DNA from: an uncultured Phascolarctobacterium sp.
GTDB taxonomy: Bacteria; Bacillota; Negativicutes; Acidaminococcales; Acidaminococcaceae
Assembly (NCBI GenBank): GCA_958448515.1
Contig: CAUDEF010000006.1
Coordinates: 47,007 to 111,006 of the forward strand
Direction of reading: 5' to 3'
Length of the DNA: 64,000 nucleotides
Below, piece after piece: positions 19,252 through 28,427 of the stretch. Every line of letters begins with the position of its first letter. Position 1 is the first letter of the stretch. Both the position numbers and the translations under genes were made by a program. The notes under the pieces are model-generated. The model had not been told where the DNA came from and did not search any database. It was given only the letters and a program-made list of their open reading frames with translations.

Positions 19252-19265
19252 ATAATTACTCCTTG

Positions 19266-20807
19266 CTAAGATAATAACATAAGCAGCAAGCCTTCTTCAT
19301 TTATATATCTGGCATCATGCTTTTCAATCTGCAAATATTTTTGTATAACTGCAGCAGTTTTTTCAATAACAGCAACGGGAATATTCTGACACATTTCTGA
19401 TACTTTATTGCTGTTGTAATTATACACAGCATTAGCATTAATAAAATTCAAAATTATGCCAGCAGCCCACACTTCACTGATTTTAATTGATGGGTCATAG
19501 CATTTCTTAAAATCAGCCCACATTGTCTGGGCCAGAAAAATGTCATATTTGGTAAATGAATAGACAGACATAAATCGTTCCAGTAAAAGAACAACTTTGT
19601 CCGTATAATCAATCTCTGCAGGTTTATAGTCTTTGATATTGCACTCAAAGTTAAAGCTGTCCAGCCTTACATATCCGGCATAAATAAGAGAGCAATGTCT
19701 GACAAACATGGTATTTCGTTTTATAAAATCTTCCCAGGTAAGCTTGCCCCCGCAGCGTACTGCAAACCAGTCCCTGGCCTTATGCATAACCTGATTAAGC
19801 TTTTTTTGCGCACTTTTGGGAATCATCATGCCGCGAACAAAATTCAGCACCATACTTTTATTATAAAAAATATGCCCCAAAAACAGATAATTATCTTTAT
19901 CTACATCCGCCTCAATTGGCATCAGCAAATTATATATTTCGCCTGTCAGAAAATTTCTGCACCTGTATATACCTTCATCACTTATGCTTTCTATCGAAAA
20001 TAATACAAGTTCTGTTTTCAAAAGTTCTTCAAGTATATCTTTGCTTATCTGATTTTTATTTATAAACCTTGCAGCTGATACTTCATCGTAAAAATGCCGC
20101 AAAGGATTTTTATCATTTTCAATCATGCGATAATCAAAGAGAAAATAATCCCAAAAACACTGAGCGTATTCCTCGCTTCCGGGTTTTTCCTCTGTTGCCG
20201 CACTCAGAAAAATGCCGCTGTATAAATACGCAGCACGTTCAATATCTTTATGATACCTGGGATCATTAAAAAAGGTTCTGAGCAGCTCCATCAGTCCCTG
20301 CAGCCTGCTTCCAATGTTAAGGAAAATTTTAGCAGGCAGGTCTTCGGCAGCTCTTTTATTGTATATGTCATATTTTGGATAAAAAATACCATTTTCATCC
20401 ATCATTATAATTTTACCGTCAGCAAATACTTTCTGCTTTGCCATAATGGGAGCTTTATCATTAGTGATGATTCTTTTGCTATAAAGATATACATACAACT
20501 TTATCATAACATCCATAAAGTCATTTACATATTCATCCTCAATCACAAACTCAGATATATTGCGTCCGCACCAGGCTATACAGTCAATAAAATCATCTTC
20601 AGTCAAATCACCAAGATAATTGTCAGTATTACCAAGATAAAGGCAAAGCATTGTAATATGATCCCAATATTTAACCAGTTTATCGTTATCAGCACCTTGC
20701 CAGGCTTCTGAACGAAGAAAGTTTTCAACATGACGCTGTCCTAAAACAGAATCCCATTCCTCGTCCTGTCCGTAAAAATCACTTACAAGGTCAAACACAT
20801 TATTCAT
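19266..20807 (-). CDS. Unrecognised 513-residue protein
   Basis: A long, intact reading frame with composition like its neighbours, so it is a real gene. It is rich in Asp, Tyr, Phe and Trp, with no signal peptide, clear membrane segment or motif that I recognise; predicted helix predominates. The ribosome site is weak (GGTG). It is paired with the downstream zinc-ribbon membrane protein. No function assigned. Confidence 0.75.
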   Translation of the reverse strand: MNNVFDLVSDFYGQDEEWDSVLGQRHVENFLRSEAWQGADNDKLVKYWDHITMLCLYLGNTDNYLGDLTEDDFIDCIAWCGRNISEFVIEDEYVNDFMDVMIKLYVYLYSKRIITNDKAPIMAKQKVFADGKIIMMDENGIFYPKYDIYNKRAAEDLPAKIFLNIGSRLQGLMELLRTFFNDPRYHKDIERAAYLYSGIFLSAATEEKPGSEEYAQCFWDYFLFDYRMIENDKNPLRHFYDEVSAARFINKNQISKDILEELLKTELVLFSIESISDEGIYRCRNFLTGEIYNLLMPIEADVDKDNYLFLGHIFYNKSMVLNFVRGMMIPKSAQKKLNQVMHKARDWFAVRCGGKLTWEDFIKRNTMFVRHCSLIYAGYVRLDSFNFECNIKDYKPAEIDYTDKVVLLLERFMSVYSFTKYDIFLAQTMWADFKKCYDPSIKISEVWAAGIILNFINANAVYNYNSNKVSEMCQNIPVAVIEKTAAVIQKYLQIEKHDARYINEEGLLLMLLS

Positions 20808-20927
20808 TTCAACACCAACATCTATTTATTTTAATTATTAATTATATCATAAATCATCATAAATCGAAATAATACTACAATTTTTCAAATATAAACAGTT
20901 GGTAAACATTGTGAAAAGTATTAAAAA

Positions 20928-20957
20928 AGTGCTTTAAGAATATACTCTTAAAGCACT
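20928..20957 (-). terminator. Terminator of the 208-residue exported protein gene
   Basis: A 12-base perfect stem AGTGCTTTAAGA/TCTTAAAGCACT with a 6-base loop and a T-run on the minus strand (20922-20927). Confidence 0.9.
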
Positions 20958-20964
20958 CTAAATT

Positions 20965-21591
20965 TTATGGACGCATTTCCTCTAACAGTGTGTGAATCTC
21001 AGCCATTGTATCCTCAGTAATGTTAAGCTGTGCAGCAACAGCGTCCCAGTCACAAGCAGGAGGATTATGCATTGCAATAATCTTTTCCGGTCCCTCAGTT
21101 GTATATTTGCTCATTAACAAAGCATGTACAACATCACCCTTGGAATAATTTTTCTGCAGCAGTGAAAATGCTTCTGCATAAGCAACATTAAGCTTTTTCT
21201 GCATGTACTGAGCATCATATTTATCTCTTGCAGCCTTAATATCATTAGGTGTCATACCCAGCAGATACTCAACACGCGACCATCTCATTTCTGATTTCAT
21301 CTGCAGCACGGTGCCAAGATCCTTATTAGCTGCCGCAGCCAGGAAAGAGGCATGACGCAGCTCTTTCAGATTCCAGCCAATATCATAGTATTTTTTTAAT
21401 TCACTGGCTGATGTTCCATAATATTCATTGATAAGATTAATTTCCGCAGCTACTTTCTTTTCCGGAGCAACAAGTAAACCTTCATGACCTTTTGGCATCG
21501 GTTTTGCCTCAGCAACACTGTCCAATCCATGAACTCCCATCGGTACAGCAACAGCAGCCAAAACAGCTAAAGAAACAATTAACTTTTTCAT
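20965..21591 (-). CDS. Exported protein with two similar helical halves, unknown function
   Basis: 208 residues. An N-terminal signal peptide (hydrophobic residues 4-22) is likely cut near VAEAK. The mature part is helical. Two stretches look alike: about residues 73-117 (NLKELRHASFLAAAA ... WSRVEYLLGMT) and about 149-195 (SKGDVVHALLMS ... WDAVAAQLNIT). Both end in W-x-x-V-x-x-x-L-x-hydrophobic-T, suggesting an internal duplication. It is a single gene with its own terminator. I do not recognise the family; periplasmic location is likely. Confidence 0.75.
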   Translation of the reverse strand: MKKLIVSLAVLAAVAVPMGVHGLDSVAEAKPMPKGHEGLLVAPEKKVAAEINLINEYYGTSASELKKYYDIGWNLKELRHASFLAAAANKDLGTVLQMKSEMRWSRVEYLLGMTPNDIKAARDKYDAQYMQKKLNVAYAEAFSLLQKNYSKGDVVHALLMSKYTTEGPEKIIAMHNPPACDWDAVAAQLNITEDTMAEIHTLLEEMRP

Positions 21592-21757
21592 AAACTAATC
21601 GCCTTCTTTCAGATAATTTCTTTCTGAACTTATCTTATCACTAACTGCTCAGATAAAAAATACATTCCATAGATTCTAATGTAATTCTAATAATACTGTC
21701 TTTACATGTAAGATTATTTACATTTTTTTACTTCTTTATAATCTGATTTTAATGTAA

Positions 21758-21788
21758 AAAACCGACCCATTAAATAAGGGCCGGTTTT
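21758..21788 (-). terminator. Terminator after the EF-G paralogue
   Basis: Arms AAAACCGACCC (21758-21768) and GGGCCGGTTTT (21778-21788) pair with one mismatch across a 9-base loop, giving a U-tract on the minus strand. It lies just after the stop codon. Confidence 0.75.
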
Positions 21789-21796
21789 GTTACTTA

Positions 21797-23857
21797 CTAA
21801 GCTTCTTTATGCTCTGCTATAATTTTTTCTGCCATTTTAGGCGGTACATCTTCGTAATGATCAAATTTCATATCAAAAGTACCAAGGCCCTGAGTCAGAG
21901 CACGCAAATCAACTGCATATTCAGAAATTTCAGCATACGGCACCTGAGCAGAAACTACGCTCATACCTTCTTCTACACTTTGCATACCTAAAATACGTCC
22001 GCGTTTGGAGTTCAAATCACCGATAACATCGCCCATCATGGAGTCAGCACAGGTTACATTCAGCATATAAACTGGTTCTAACAGCACTGGTTTAGATTGT
22101 TCCATTGCCTTTTTAAAAGCAATATTAGATGCTGTTTTAAATGCCATTTCAGAAGAGTCAACAGTATGATAAGAACCATCTAACAGGGTAATGCGAATAT
22201 CAACTACAGGATAACCAGCCAAAACGCCTTTTTCCATAGCTTCACGCATACCTTTTTCTACAGCAGGAATATACTGACGCGGAACAGAGCCGCCAAAAAT
22301 CTTATCGACAAACTCAAAACCGCTTCCGGGAGGCAAAGGTTCCATCTTAATTACTACATGACCATACTGACCATGTCCGCCGGATTGTTTCTTATGTTTT
22401 CCTTCAACTTCAGCGCTGCCCCTGATAGTTTCACGATACTCAATAACAGGAGCTTTCAATACTGCTTCCACACCAAATTTACGCTGCATTCTTTCCATAA
22501 TGATTTCTATATGCTGATCGCCCATACCGCTGATCAGTGTTTCTTTGGTAACTGTATTTTTGGTTACGATAATTGTCGGATCTTCATCCATCAGACGATT
22601 CAAAGCAGACATAATCTTTTCTTCATCGCCTTTTTTCTTAGGATAAATCGCTCTTGTATACATGGGAAGCGGAAAATCAATAGGAGCAAACTCAACAGGA
22701 TTATCTTTATCGCACAAGGTATCGCCAGTAGAAGTATACTGCAGTTTTGCAACTACACCAATATCACCTGCAACTACCTGTTTCATAGGTATCTGGGTCT
22801 TACCACGCATGGTAAAGATATTGCCTATTCTTTCATCCTCTTCTCTTCTGGAGTTATAAACTACGCTGTCGCTCTTAATGCAGCCGGAGAACACACGGAA
22901 ATAGCTGAGTCTGCCAACAAACGGATCAGAAGTTGTTTTGAACACTAAAGCTGCCATTGGAGCGTTGGCATCACAGATTTCTTCTTCACCAGTCTTTTTA
23001 TCTGTAACAACAAAGTCGTTCAAAATAGCCGGATAAGTAAAATCAATAATAGCATTCATCAATCTGCCTAAACCGATATCTTTGTAAGCGCTGCCGCATA
23101 ACATAGGATAAATAACAGCCTGGCGAATACCCTTAATCAGGCATTTCATAATATCCTCATCGCTGATGATTTCACCGTCCAAATAACGCATCATGCAATC
23201 ATCATCAGCTTCAACTGCCGCTTCAATCATTTTTTCACGAGCTGCTTTAGCGGCTTCAAAGTATTCTTCCGGAATATCAATTTCATCAGAATCATTACCA
23301 CGTGCACGATATGCTTTCATTTTATACAAATCAATAAGACCTTCAAATCCGTCCTCCTTGCCTAAAGGAAGCTGCAGCGGGAGAACGTGCTTTCCGAACT
23401 TTGCACGTAAATTATCTAAAATACTGTCAAAATCAGCATTCTCACGATCCATTTTATTTACAAATATAATACGGGGAAGATTAGCTTCTGCCGCAAGTTT
23501 CCAGCATTGCTCAGTACCTACCTGCACACCAGAAGTAGCACATACAACAATCAGCGCACTGTCAACAGCCCTGAAAGCGCCTTTAACTTCTGCCACGAAA
23601 TCCGCAAAACCCGGAGTATCAATAAAATTAATTTTAGTATCTCGCCATTCAACTGGTGCAAGTGTAGCATTTACAGATACCTTACGTTTAATTTCTTCTG
23701 GTTCATAGTCAGTGGTGGTAGCCCCGTCTTCAACTTTACACATTCTGCTGATAGCACCAGAACGATACAACAAAGCCTCTGTAACAGACGTAGTTCCAGC
23801 TCCACCATGACCCACAATGGCCACATTTCTGATTTTATCACCGGTATACTCTTTCAT
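21797..23857 (-). CDS. Elongation factor G-like GTPase (EF-G paralogue)
   Basis: 686 residues with the full EF-G domain order: GTPase domain, domain II, and the III-V regions (FGGSVPRQYIPAVEKG, RGRILGMQ). It belongs to the EF-G2-like branch rather than translocase FusA: there is no rps12/rps7/tuf neighbourhood and the N-terminus is GHGGAGTTS. The invariant P-loop lysine (GxxxxGK[ST]) is Thr here, whereas DTPGF and NKMD are intact. Function of these paralogues is not settled. The ribosome site GGGGGAAG is strong and may be paired in a leader hairpin (23866-23890). Confidence 0.85.
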   Translation of the reverse strand: MKEYTGDKIRNVAIVGHGGAGTTSVTEALLYRSGAISRMCKVEDGATTTDYEPEEIKRKVSVNATLAPVEWRDTKINFIDTPGFADFVAEVKGAFRAVDSALIVVCATSGVQVGTEQCWKLAAEANLPRIIFVNKMDRENADFDSILDNLRAKFGKHVLPLQLPLGKEDGFEGLIDLYKMKAYRARGNDSDEIDIPEEYFEAAKAAREKMIEAAVEADDDCMMRYLDGEIISDEDIMKCLIKGIRQAVIYPMLCGSAYKDIGLGRLMNAIIDFTYPAILNDFVVTDKKTGEEEICDANAPMAALVFKTTSDPFVGRLSYFRVFSGCIKSDSVVYNSRREEDERIGNIFTMRGKTQIPMKQVVAGDIGVVAKLQYTSTGDTLCDKDNPVEFAPIDFPLPMYTRAIYPKKKGDEEKIMSALNRLMDEDPTIIVTKNTVTKETLISGMGDQHIEIIMERMQRKFGVEAVLKAPVIEYRETIRGSAEVEGKHKKQSGGHGQYGHVVIKMEPLPPGSGFEFVDKIFGGSVPRQYIPAVEKGMREAMEKGVLAGYPVVDIRITLLDGSYHTVDSSEMAFKTASNIAFKKAMEQSKPVLLEPVYMLNVTCADSMMGDVIGDLNSKRGRILGMQSVEEGMSVVSAQVPYAEISEYAVDLRALTQGLGTFDMKFDHYEDVPPKMAEKIIAEHKEA

Positions 23858-23865
23858 AACTTCTT

Positions 23866-23890
23866 CCCCCTTCGATAAATAAATTGGGGG
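23866..23890 (-). promoter_or_regulatory. Possible leader hairpin masking the ribosome site
   Basis: In the minus-strand leader, CCCCC (from 23890-23886) can pair with GGGGG of the ribosome site (23870-23866), loop 15 bases. Only 5 strong pairs are visible, so a regulatory role is speculative. Confidence 0.3.
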
Positions 23891-23986
23891 AGTATTCTAT
23901 AAAATTTTTATATAATCCTGCTTTTATTTAGAAAACACTCAATTATCTGAAAATTGCTGTAAAAGTGTAAAGCAAGTAACAAAAAA

Positions 23987-24009
23987 GCAGAGCAGTAATT
24001 CTGCTCTGC
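23987..24009 (-). terminator. Terminator of the long asp23-to-Nudix operon
   Basis: Stem GCAGAGCAG/CTGCTCTGC with a 5-base loop and six T on the minus strand. It lies just after the Nudix gene, the last of the operon. Confidence 0.9.
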
Positions 24010-24013
24010 CTGT

Positions 24014-24571
24014 TTATTTTATTAAATCACATGCATATAAAGCGCATAATGTTTTAGCGTCAAAAATTTCTCCGCTTAAAATCATACTTTTAATCTGCTC
24101 AGGACTAAATGCCTGCACACCAATAAACTCATCTGCATCTGTATGCTGAGTATACTTTTTCAGACCCCATGCTTTATACAGGTGAATAACTTCATCAGTA
24201 AAAGCCGGCGTAGTTGCAACAGAGATAAGTCTTTGCCATTCCTTTGCTTCATACCCTGTTTCTTCACTCAGTTCTCTTTTGGCACATTCATCCGGGTCTT
24301 CATCAGCACCATGATCAAGCTTTCCGGCAGGAATTTCCCACATAACTGTATCCATTGGATAACGGCACTGCTTGACAAGAACAATATCACCATTATCAAG
24401 TACGGGAACAATAGCTACCGCACCGGGATGACGAATAAACTCCCTTGTTGTTTCTTCACCATCAGGAAGTTTTACTTTATCAATATCAACCTTTAACAAA
24501 CGACCTTCAAAGGCACGCCTGTTACTGACAAATATTTCATCTAAAGAATCTTCATGAAATTTTTTAATCAT
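24014..24571 (-). CDS. Nudix hydrolase, ADP-ribose pyrophosphatase type
   Basis: 185 residues. A Nudix box is visible: the region from AGKLDHG to RELSEETGY has the REL-x-EE-x-GY core, with a two-residue insertion near the start compared with the standard spacing. The context PGAVAIVPVL and WEIPAGKLD resembles ADP-ribose pyrophosphatases (NudF). It overlaps the end of recN by 8 bases and closes the operon. Confidence 0.88.
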   Translation of the reverse strand: MIKKFHEDSLDEIFVSNRRAFEGRLLKVDIDKVKLPDGEETTREFIRHPGAVAIVPVLDNGDIVLVKQCRYPMDTVMWEIPAGKLDHGADEDPDECAKRELSEETGYEAKEWQRLISVATTPAFTDEVIHLYKAWGLKKYTQHTDADEFIGVQAFSPEQIKSMILSGEIFDAKTLCALYACDLIK

Positions 24572-26255
24572 TATAAACTCCTATTTTCATTTTGCGGGCA
24601 TCACGCAATAATTCCAGTGCATTGGCACTTGCAGACTCGCTTTCAGTGCTTCCGGAAGCCATTCTGGCAATTTCACGCACACGCTCATCATCATTTAAAA
24701 TCTGCAAGTCTGTAAAAGTACGCCCAGCTTCACTGTGCTTGCTTATATGAATATGTCTGTCAGCAAAAGCAGCAATTTGCGGCAGATGTGTTATACATAA
24801 AACCTGTCCATTTATTGCTATGGTAGAAATTTTTTCTGCCATTTTTCTGGCAGTTACACCGCCCACACCTGTATCAATCTCATCAAAAACCATTGTAGGA
24901 ATATCGTTCATATTGCGCATTACAGTTTTTACTGCTAATGCTATTCGTGAAAGTTCGCCTCCGGAAGCAACCTTTTCCAGTTCGTTCATCGGCTCTCCAA
25001 TATTAGCACTGAACATAAAACTAATATTATCTGCGCCATATATTCCATACTTTTCAGCAGCAGAAAATACCAAAGCAAGCTCAGCATTAGGCATTGCAAG
25101 ATCATGAATATGTTTTGCGATTTCTTTGCTCAGCTCACTTGCAGCCTGCTTTCTCAGTTGGGTAAGCTTACCTGCATATACAGATAACTGTTGCTCCAAT
25201 TTTTGCAGATTATTTTGTGCTGCAGCTATGTTTTCTGTAACATCAAGCAGCACATTATATTTTTCTTCCGCATAAGCTAAATATGCCAGAACATCTTCTG
25301 TAGTTCCGCCATACTTTTTCTGCAGTCTGTAAATGACATCAAGCCTTTCCTGAACTTCGGCAGCTCTTTGCCCATTAAAATTTAAGTTATCAAGATATTC
25401 TGCAAGGCTCTGTTTTGTATCATCAACATTAATCCAGGCACTATCCAAAGCATTAAACGCACTGTCAAGCCTTTCATCATAGCGGCAGGCGTTGTGCAAC
25501 GAATTTTTAGCATCGGCGAGTAAAGATAAAACTCCTCTGTCATTATCAAGTAAATCATAAGCCCTTGTCACAGCTGCAATAATTTTTTCACTGTGCTGCA
25601 AAATCTTAGCTTCTTCTTCTAAGGCCACTTCCTCATTGACAATCAATCTGGCAGATTTTATCTCATTGATTTCCCACTTATATCTGTCAAGTAAAATATC
25701 CCTCTGCTCGCTGTCTTTAAGCAGTTCGTCCAAATCACGCTGCGCTTTTTTATACAATTCATACGCCGCTTGGTATTCAGACAAAGCACCGCTGATTTTT
25801 TGACCGGTAAATCTGTCTGTCAAAATCCTTGGATAATCTTTTTCAAGAAGTTCCTGATTTTCATGCTGTCCATGAATATCAACAAGCAAATTGGCAATTT
25901 TCTTTAAAATAGCGGCAGGAACCTGAATTCCATTGATATAAGCCCTGCTTTTGCCATTGATGGAAACACTTCGTTTTATAAAAAGCTCATCTTCAAGTTC
26001 GATACCCTGTTCAAGTAATATTTTTCGTACAGATTGTATGCCGCTGATATCAAAAACAGCCTGCACCCAAAAACCATCTGTTCCGCTGCGAACATAATCC
26101 ACAGAAGCTCTGCTTCCGAGCAGTAAACTGAAAGCATCAATCAGGATGGATTTACCGGCACCTGTTTCACCTGTAAAAACGTTAAACCCGGGAACAAAAC
26201 TTACCTGAGCATCCTCCAGCAGAGCAAAATTATGAACATGCAAAGATTCCAGCAT
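24564..26255 (-). CDS. recN: DNA repair protein RecN
   Basis: 563 residues, an SMC-like ATPase for double-strand break repair. It has Walker A GETGAGKSILIDAF near residue 31, a long coiled-coil middle (about residues 150-390), and the ABC signature (KVASGGELSRIALA) and Walker B (VFDEIDTGVGG) in the last third. It lies next to argR, as is usual in Firmicutes. Confidence 0.95.
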   Translation of the reverse strand: MLESLHVHNFALLEDAQVSFVPGFNVFTGETGAGKSILIDAFSLLLGSRASVDYVRSGTDGFWVQAVFDISGIQSVRKILLEQGIELEDELFIKRSVSINGKSRAYINGIQVPAAILKKIANLLVDIHGQHENQELLEKDYPRILTDRFTGQKISGALSEYQAAYELYKKAQRDLDELLKDSEQRDILLDRYKWEINEIKSARLIVNEEVALEEEAKILQHSEKIIAAVTRAYDLLDNDRGVLSLLADAKNSLHNACRYDERLDSAFNALDSAWINVDDTKQSLAEYLDNLNFNGQRAAEVQERLDVIYRLQKKYGGTTEDVLAYLAYAEEKYNVLLDVTENIAAAQNNLQKLEQQLSVYAGKLTQLRKQAASELSKEIAKHIHDLAMPNAELALVFSAAEKYGIYGADNISFMFSANIGEPMNELEKVASGGELSRIALAVKTVMRNMNDIPTMVFDEIDTGVGGVTARKMAEKISTIAINGQVLCITHLPQIAAFADRHIHISKHSEAGRTFTDLQILNDDERVREIARMASGSTESESASANALELLRDARKMKIGVYND

Positions 26256-26272
26256 CTTTAATACCTCTAAAA

Positions 26273-26722
26273 TCAGATATGTTCTTTAAAACGATTTTTG
26301 AAAGTAGCAATACCTTCTTTGCTGCCAATAGCTACAAATACAGTATCATCGCCGGCAATTGTACCTAAAATTTCAGGCCATTTCATATAATCGATAGCAT
26401 AAGCCACAGCTTGAGCTGTACCTGGCAGAGTTCTTACAACAACCATATTATCTGTTGCCTTAATGTTAACAATAGAGTCCTGAAAAGTTCTTTCCAGTCT
26501 TCCCGGAGTTAACAGCATATTATGCTCTTTCGGATAAGCATAATGATAATGACCATTAGCATCAGGCACTTTTACAAGCATAAGTTCTTTTATATCACGT
26601 GATACAGTTGCCTGAGTAACCTCAATACCTTCATTACGTAAAGCTGCTGCCAGATCCTCCTGTGTTTCGATCTTATTTTTATCAATTATTTCCTTAATCT
26701 TAGCATGCCTTGTCATTTTCAT
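26273..26722 (-). CDS. argR: Arginine repressor ArgR/AhrC
   Basis: 149 residues. An N-terminal winged helix (IDKNKIETQEDLAAALR, then TQATVSRDIKEL) binds ARG boxes. The C-terminal hexamerisation/arginine-binding domain includes RTLPGTAQAVAYAID and IAGDDTVFV. Beyond arginine genes it often has no target here; the neighbours recN and nadK are typical. Confidence 0.95.
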   Translation of the reverse strand: MKMTRHAKIKEIIDKNKIETQEDLAAALRNEGIEVTQATVSRDIKELMLVKVPDANGHYHYAYPKEHNMLLTPGRLERTFQDSIVNIKATDNMVVVRTLPGTAQAVAYAIDYMKWPEILGTIAGDDTVFVAIGSKEGIATFKNRFKEHI

Positions 26723-26752
26723 AATACAATCACCTCAACTCTAATCAGATTT

Positions 26753-27610
26753 TTATATATTACGCATTAATTTTTGCTGCCACGTTTGATAATAATCTCT
26801 GCTTGTCAGTTTAATAAAACGCATCTGATGCTTACTTTTGTGAATACGTACATACATTTTTTCGTTTATCACACTGATATTTTCACCATCAGCAGACAAA
26901 ATAAGTTCTTCACTTCCAGGAACTGCTTTTAACTCAATACTTTCAGTCATCGGAATAATTAATGCTCTGGCTGCCAGTGAATGTGCACATACAGGTGTAA
27001 TAATGCTTACGTCCAATTCAGGCTGTACAAGAGGTCCGCCTGCAGAAAGAGAATAAGCTGTCGAGCCTGTAGCAGTTGCAACAATAATTCCATCTGCAGC
27101 GTAACTGCCTGATGCTTTGCCATTAATATACATCTGCAGATGTGCTAATTTACTGAAAGCGCCTTTAGCCAGTACCAGATCATTTAAAGCCGTAACTGAC
27201 GCAATAGTACGCTGATCTGCAATCACATCTGCCTGCAGCATGCTTCTATATTCCAGTGAAGTATGCCCCTGCGCCAATCTGGTAATAGCTTTATGAATAC
27301 TTCCTGAATCAATCTCAGCCAGAAAACCAAGTTTTCCAAAATTAATTCCAAAAACAGGCACATTATAAGGCGCAAGATATTTCGCCATTTTCAGCAGCGT
27401 TCCGTCTCCGCCAAGAGAGACTGCTGCCTCAAACTGCTCCAGATCTCTGCCATTATTCACATCATATCCCATACATCCGTATGAAGAACATATTTTATCC
27501 GGCAAATAAGGTTCTATGCCATTTTGCCTGCACAGCTCAATAAAACTATCCAGTGCGGCACGAACTTTTTCTTTACCCATATTAGGAAAAACACCCAAAC
27601 GTTTTACCAT
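26753..27610 (-). CDS. nadK: NAD kinase
   Basis: 285 residues. The GGDGT motif (VSLGGDGTLLKMA) is near residue 70 and NDLVLAKG near 145, followed by TATGSTAYSLSAGGP. It makes NADP from NAD with ATP or polyphosphate. It lies between argR and tlyA. Confidence 0.95.
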   Translation of the reverse strand: MVKRLGVFPNMGKEKVRAALDSFIELCRQNGIEPYLPDKICSSYGCMGYDVNNGRDLEQFEAAVSLGGDGTLLKMAKYLAPYNVPVFGINFGKLGFLAEIDSGSIHKAITRLAQGHTSLEYRSMLQADVIADQRTIASVTALNDLVLAKGAFSKLAHLQMYINGKASGSYAADGIIVATATGSTAYSLSAGGPLVQPELDVSIITPVCAHSLAARALIIPMTESIELKAVPGSEELILSADGENISVINEKMYVRIHKSKHQMRFIKLTSRDYYQTWQQKLMRNI

Positions 27611-27626
27611 AACATAACCCTCAAAA

Positions 27627-28427
27627 TCAATCTAAATCTCCATGACTTTTCTGTACCAAAGTATTTACAAACTCTGCATCAACAGCATTTTCACTGCCAA
27701 CTGTCAGATACAGCAGATACTCAATATTTCCTTCCGGTCCCTTTATAGGAGAAAAATCAAGTCCGGCAATGCCAAAACCTTCGTTTTGGGCACATGCAAT
27801 TACGTTATTAATAACACTTTCATGTACCTTAGGATCTCTGACAACACCTTTTTTGCCAACATTCTCCTTACCGGCTTCAAACTGCGGCTTTATAAGAGCT
27901 ATTACAAAACCATCCTCTTTAATAATTTTTCTCACAGCCGGCAATACCTTATCTAAAGAAATAAATGCAACATCTATAGTTACAGCATCAACCATTTCCT
28001 GCAGATGCTCTTTTTCAAGGTATCTTACATTGGTACGCTCCATGTTGACAACGCGTTCATCATTACGCAGCTTCCATGCCAGCTGTCCGTATCCAACATC
28101 AATTGCATAAACCTTAGCTGCATTATTTTGCAGAGCGCAGTCGGTAAAGCCTCCGGTAGAGGCACCAATATCAGCAACTACCTTGTTCTCAACAGAAATG
28201 GGAAAAATTTTCAGTGCTTTTTCCAGTTTTAATCCGCCGCGGCTGACGTAGCGCAGCTTATCACCCAGTAATCTGATTACTGCATCACCAGCTACCTGCG
28301 TTCCAGGCTTATCAATCTTCTGATCATTAACCAGAACCTGCCCTGCCATAATTGCAGCCTGTGCTCTGGCACGGCTTTCAAACAATCCTCTGGCAGTAAG
28401 CAAAGCATCTAAACGTTCTTTTTTCAA
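27627..28427 (-). CDS. tlyA: TlyA family 23S/16S rRNA 2'-O-methyltransferase
   Basis: 266 residues. An N-terminal S4 RNA-binding domain (RLDALLTARGLFESRARAQ) is followed by an FtsJ-type methyltransferase with SAM motif ADIGASTGGFTDCAL near residue 86. In the family, it methylates rRNA cytidines; some members were called hemolysins. It overlaps dxs by 4 bases (ATGA), so the two are translationally coupled. Confidence 0.93.
   Translation of the reverse strand: MKKERLDALLTARGLFESRARAQAAIMAGQVLVNDQKIDKPGTQVAGDAVIRLLGDKLRYVSRGGLKLEKALKIFPISVENKVVADIGASTGGFTDCALQNNAAKVYAIDVGYGQLAWKLRNDERVVNMERTNVRYLEKEHLQEMVDAVTIDVAFISLDKVLPAVRKIIKEDGFVIALIKPQFEAGKENVGKKGVVRDPKVHESVINNVIACAQNEGFGIAGLDFSPIKGPEGNIEYLLYLTVGSENAVDAEFVNTLVQKSHGDLD

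Noticed and set aside
22358..22948. Plus-strand 196-codon frame inside the EF-G paralogue
   Set aside because: It is antisense to conserved EF-G domains, with no ribosome site or plausible protein composition.
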